The position numbers and the translations under genes were made by a program. A DNA stretch of 6,730 nucleotides from CAZNLL01 sp964573885 (GTDB lineage: Bacteria; Desulfobacterota; DSM-4660; Desulfatiglandales; Desulfatiglandaceae): contig CAZNLL010000172.1 of the NCBI GenBank assembly GCA_964573885.1, positions 1-6,730 of the forward strand, written 5' to 3'. The notes below the pieces were generated by a model. It saw nothing but the letters and a program-made list of their open reading frames with translations. It did no database searches and had not been told where the DNA came from. Below are positions 6,691-6,730 of the stretch, piece after piece. The first letter of the stretch is position 1. Each line of letters opens with the position of its first letter.

Positions 6691-6692
6691 CA

Positions 6693-6704
6693 AGTGATTT
6701 CACT
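6693..6704. repeat. Short palindrome AGTGA-TT-TCACT
   Basis: A perfect 5-bp inverted repeat with a 2-nt centre, immediately beside the larger inverted repeat. Its size and symmetry are compatible with a dimeric regulator's operator, but a 10-bp palindrome is also common by chance. A TTCAAG direct repeat (6681-6686 and 6689-6694) overlaps it. Confidence 0.3.
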
Positions 6705-6730
6705 AGTTCTCCACTGATCACCGTTGACTG

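Noticed and set aside
1..6730. CRISPR array, tRNA, IS element or phage genes
   Set aside because: No regularly spaced repeats, cloverleaf-like segments, transposase motifs or terminal inverted repeats were seen; nearly the whole window is accounted for by the listed genes.

Overview
The window looks like a chromosomal segment of a mid-to-high-GC Gram-negative bacterium. A deltaproteobacterial (Desulfobacterota-like) host is my best guess. This rests on the gene complement (a bacterial X-family DNA polymerase with a PHP domain, an AAA_32/Lon-type protease, a DUF72 protein, an UspA protein and a HlyD/ABC-2 exporter remnant) and on codon usage. Taxonomy is inference; no rRNA or marker gene is present.

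Layout: almost everything is on the minus strand. Reading that strand 5' to 3' (from high to low coordinates) there is a 73-aa protein of unknown family (6639-6418), then a 114-bp intergenic region with a good sigma70-like promoter. Next come four tightly packed genes: a DUF72 protein (6303-5566, GTG start), PolX (5563-3842, 2 nt after the previous stop), an AAA_32/Lon-family ATP-dependent protease (3782-1296) and a two-domain universal stress protein (1299-427). The protease stop and the Usp start overlap as ATGA. This is best read as one operon combining DNA repair or synthesis (PolX), protein quality control (Lon-like protease) and nucleotide-binding stress signalling (Usp), plus one conserved gene of unknown function. 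A joint role in stress or starvation survival is inference.

At the left edge, on the plus strand and convergent to the operon, is an ORF that enters from outside the window. Its first ~100 codons are the N-terminal part of a HlyD/YbhG-type periplasmic adaptor. Without a frame break it then becomes the last ~34 residues of an ABC-2 type permease. The simplest reading is that an exporter operon (adaptor, ATPase, permease or permeases) lost its middle by an internal deletion that fused the two ends in frame, or that the assembly collapsed there. This is the most unusual point in the window.

No tRNA, rRNA, CRISPR array, insertion sequence or phage gene was seen. No clear novel defence or mobile system is present. 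The least explained items are the adaptor-permease fusion, the 73-aa protein with the symmetric repeats upstream of it, and the co-transcription of PolX with a Lon-like protease and Usp.
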